From the NCBI GenBank assembly GCA_003132825.1, contig PKYX01000118.1, forward strand, positions 1-6,335: a DNA stretch of 6,335 nt, in the 5' to 3' direction. This document shows, one piece after another, positions 5,714 through 6,335 of this stretch. Numbering within the stretch: position 1 is the stretch's first letter; each line of letters opens with the position of its first letter. Source of the DNA: Acidobacteriaceae bacterium. GTDB lineage: Bacteria; Acidobacteriota; Terriglobia; Terriglobales; Acidobacteriaceae. The notes under the pieces are model-generated. The model saw nothing but the letters and a program-made list of their open reading frames with translations. It was not told the DNA's origin and searched no databases. The translations under genes and the position numbers were made by a program.

Positions 5714-6335
5714 CTACATCCCCTTGTAGGTCCCGCCATCGACCAGGATGGTCTGACCGGTAATGAACGATGCGCGCTCGGAGGCCAGCCAGACGATGGC
5801 ATCGGCGATCTCCCGGGGCTCGGCTACGCGCTTCAAGGGGGCGTCGGCGGCCCAGGCTTCGAAAACTTCTTTCTCGGTTTTGCCTTGCGACGCGGACCGA
5901 GCCTTGGCCAGATTCTTCAGGCGGTCAGTGGCTGTGTAGCCGGGAGCGACGTTGTTCACCAGGATTCCGTCTTTGCCAAATTCGTTGGCCAGGCTCTTGA
6001 CCAAGCCTACGACCCCAGCCCGGACGGCATTCGATAGGACCAGATCCGCCACGGGCTGTTTGGTGGTGACAGAGGTGATGGTGAGGATGCGGCCCCAGTG
6101 CTTCTTTTGCATATGCGGGATGACTTCGCGCGCGAAGTACACCGTGCTCAGGAAATTTTGGTCGATGGCTTTATCCCAGTCTTCCAGAGTGGCGGCCAGA
6201 AAGCCTTTTGCCGGGGGACCGCCGGCATTGGTGACGCAGATATCGGCGGCGCCGAACTTGGATATCACGGCATCGACGAAGCGGTGCACGGCTTCGGAAT
6301 CGGTCACGTCGAGCGGCTGGGCGAAGATTTCGGCG
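5714..6335 (-). CDS. Short-chain dehydrogenase/reductase, atypical active site (N-terminus outside window)
   Basis: C-terminal 206 residues of a classical-size SDR of FabG-like architecture; the frame runs off the right edge, so the N-terminal TGxxxGxG cofactor loop is missing. Counting from the GTG at 6307 (internal, not the likely start), the visible parts are TNAGGPP at 26-32 (the NNAG motif), the active-site Asn N51 in DQNFLSTVYFAR, the catalytic-position Ser S79 in ILTITS, NNVAPGYTATD at 118-128, and the C-terminal FITGQTILVDGGTYKGM at 181-197. Thirteen residues after S79, where FabG has Tyr, stands S92, and four later, where Lys is expected, stands R96 (SNAVR, 6020-6034). Thus Asn and Ser are kept but the YxxxK pair is gone. 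I recall a divergent SDR subgroup with such LSNxVRAGV segments, usually annotated as oxidoreductases by similarity only. The substrate is unknown. A shared transcript with the cupin is possible. Confidence 0.9.
   Translation of the reverse strand, partial: AEIFAQPLDVTDSEAVHRFVDAVISKFGAADICVTNAGGPPAKGFLAATLEDWDKAIDQNFLSTVYFAREVIPHMQKKHWGRILTITSVTTKQPVADLVLSNAVRAGVVGLVKSLANEFGKDGILVNNVAPGYTATDRLKNLAKARSASQGKTEKEVFEAWAADAPLKRVAEPREIADAIVWLASERASFITGQTILVDGGTYKGM

Noticed and set aside
5154..5802. Arg- and Ser-rich open frames on the minus strand across the SDR-cupin spacer
   Set aside because: Two frames overlap each other and both flanking genes, have low-complexity products and no good ribosome site. 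The region is best read as non-coding.
1..6335. A new defence, mobile or biosynthetic system
   Set aside because: No transposase, integrase, nuclease, toxin-antitoxin, phage or synthase motif is visible. The genes are an exporter, small metal-fold proteins, an SDR and threonine synthesis.

Overview
The window is GC-rich, gene-dense bacterial chromosome with a housekeeping character. It most resembles a soil Acidobacteriota (Terriglobia-type) genome. The grounds are the style of the DinB-family protein (its HxxxHxGQ-type ending followed by a YLRMNGIVPP-type tail), the single-domain cupin with a DVF-PPR-DW ending, and a heptamer tandem repeat reading ATCAGAG on the minus strand. This placement is inferred from remembered family features, not from a search.

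Layout: positions 1-2290 are read on the plus strand and 2363-6335 on the minus strand, so the two blocks converge at about 2291-2362. The plus block holds an MFS exporter of the EntS/MFS_3 type (its start is at or beyond the left edge), an exported DinB-superfamily protein 50 bases downstream, a 212-base gap with a weak hairpin and a possible promoter, and a small 70-residue protein of unknown function.

The minus block, in transcription order from the right edge, holds a short-chain dehydrogenase/reductase (SDR; N-terminus beyond the window), a 237-base spacer with two inverted repeats and a four-copy heptamer array, a cupin with a lysine-rich N-terminal tail, a GC-rich spacer with a possible extended -10 promoter, thrC (threonine synthase with an N-terminal zinc ribbon), a 165-base structured spacer, and thrB (homoserine kinase).

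ThrB and ThrC catalyse the last two steps of threonine synthesis (homoserine to O-phosphohomoserine to threonine) and are probably expressed together. The upstream homoserine dehydrogenase and aspartokinase are not in the window. SDR and cupin lie in the same direction and may be functionally linked, but the sequence does not name a substrate. I found no RNA gene, CRISPR array, insertion sequence, phage gene or defence system. The most unusual points are the SDR that has lost the YxxxK catalytic pair, the heptamer array directly upstream of the cupin ribosome binding site, the histone-H1-like tail of the cupin, and the structured gap between thrC and thrB.
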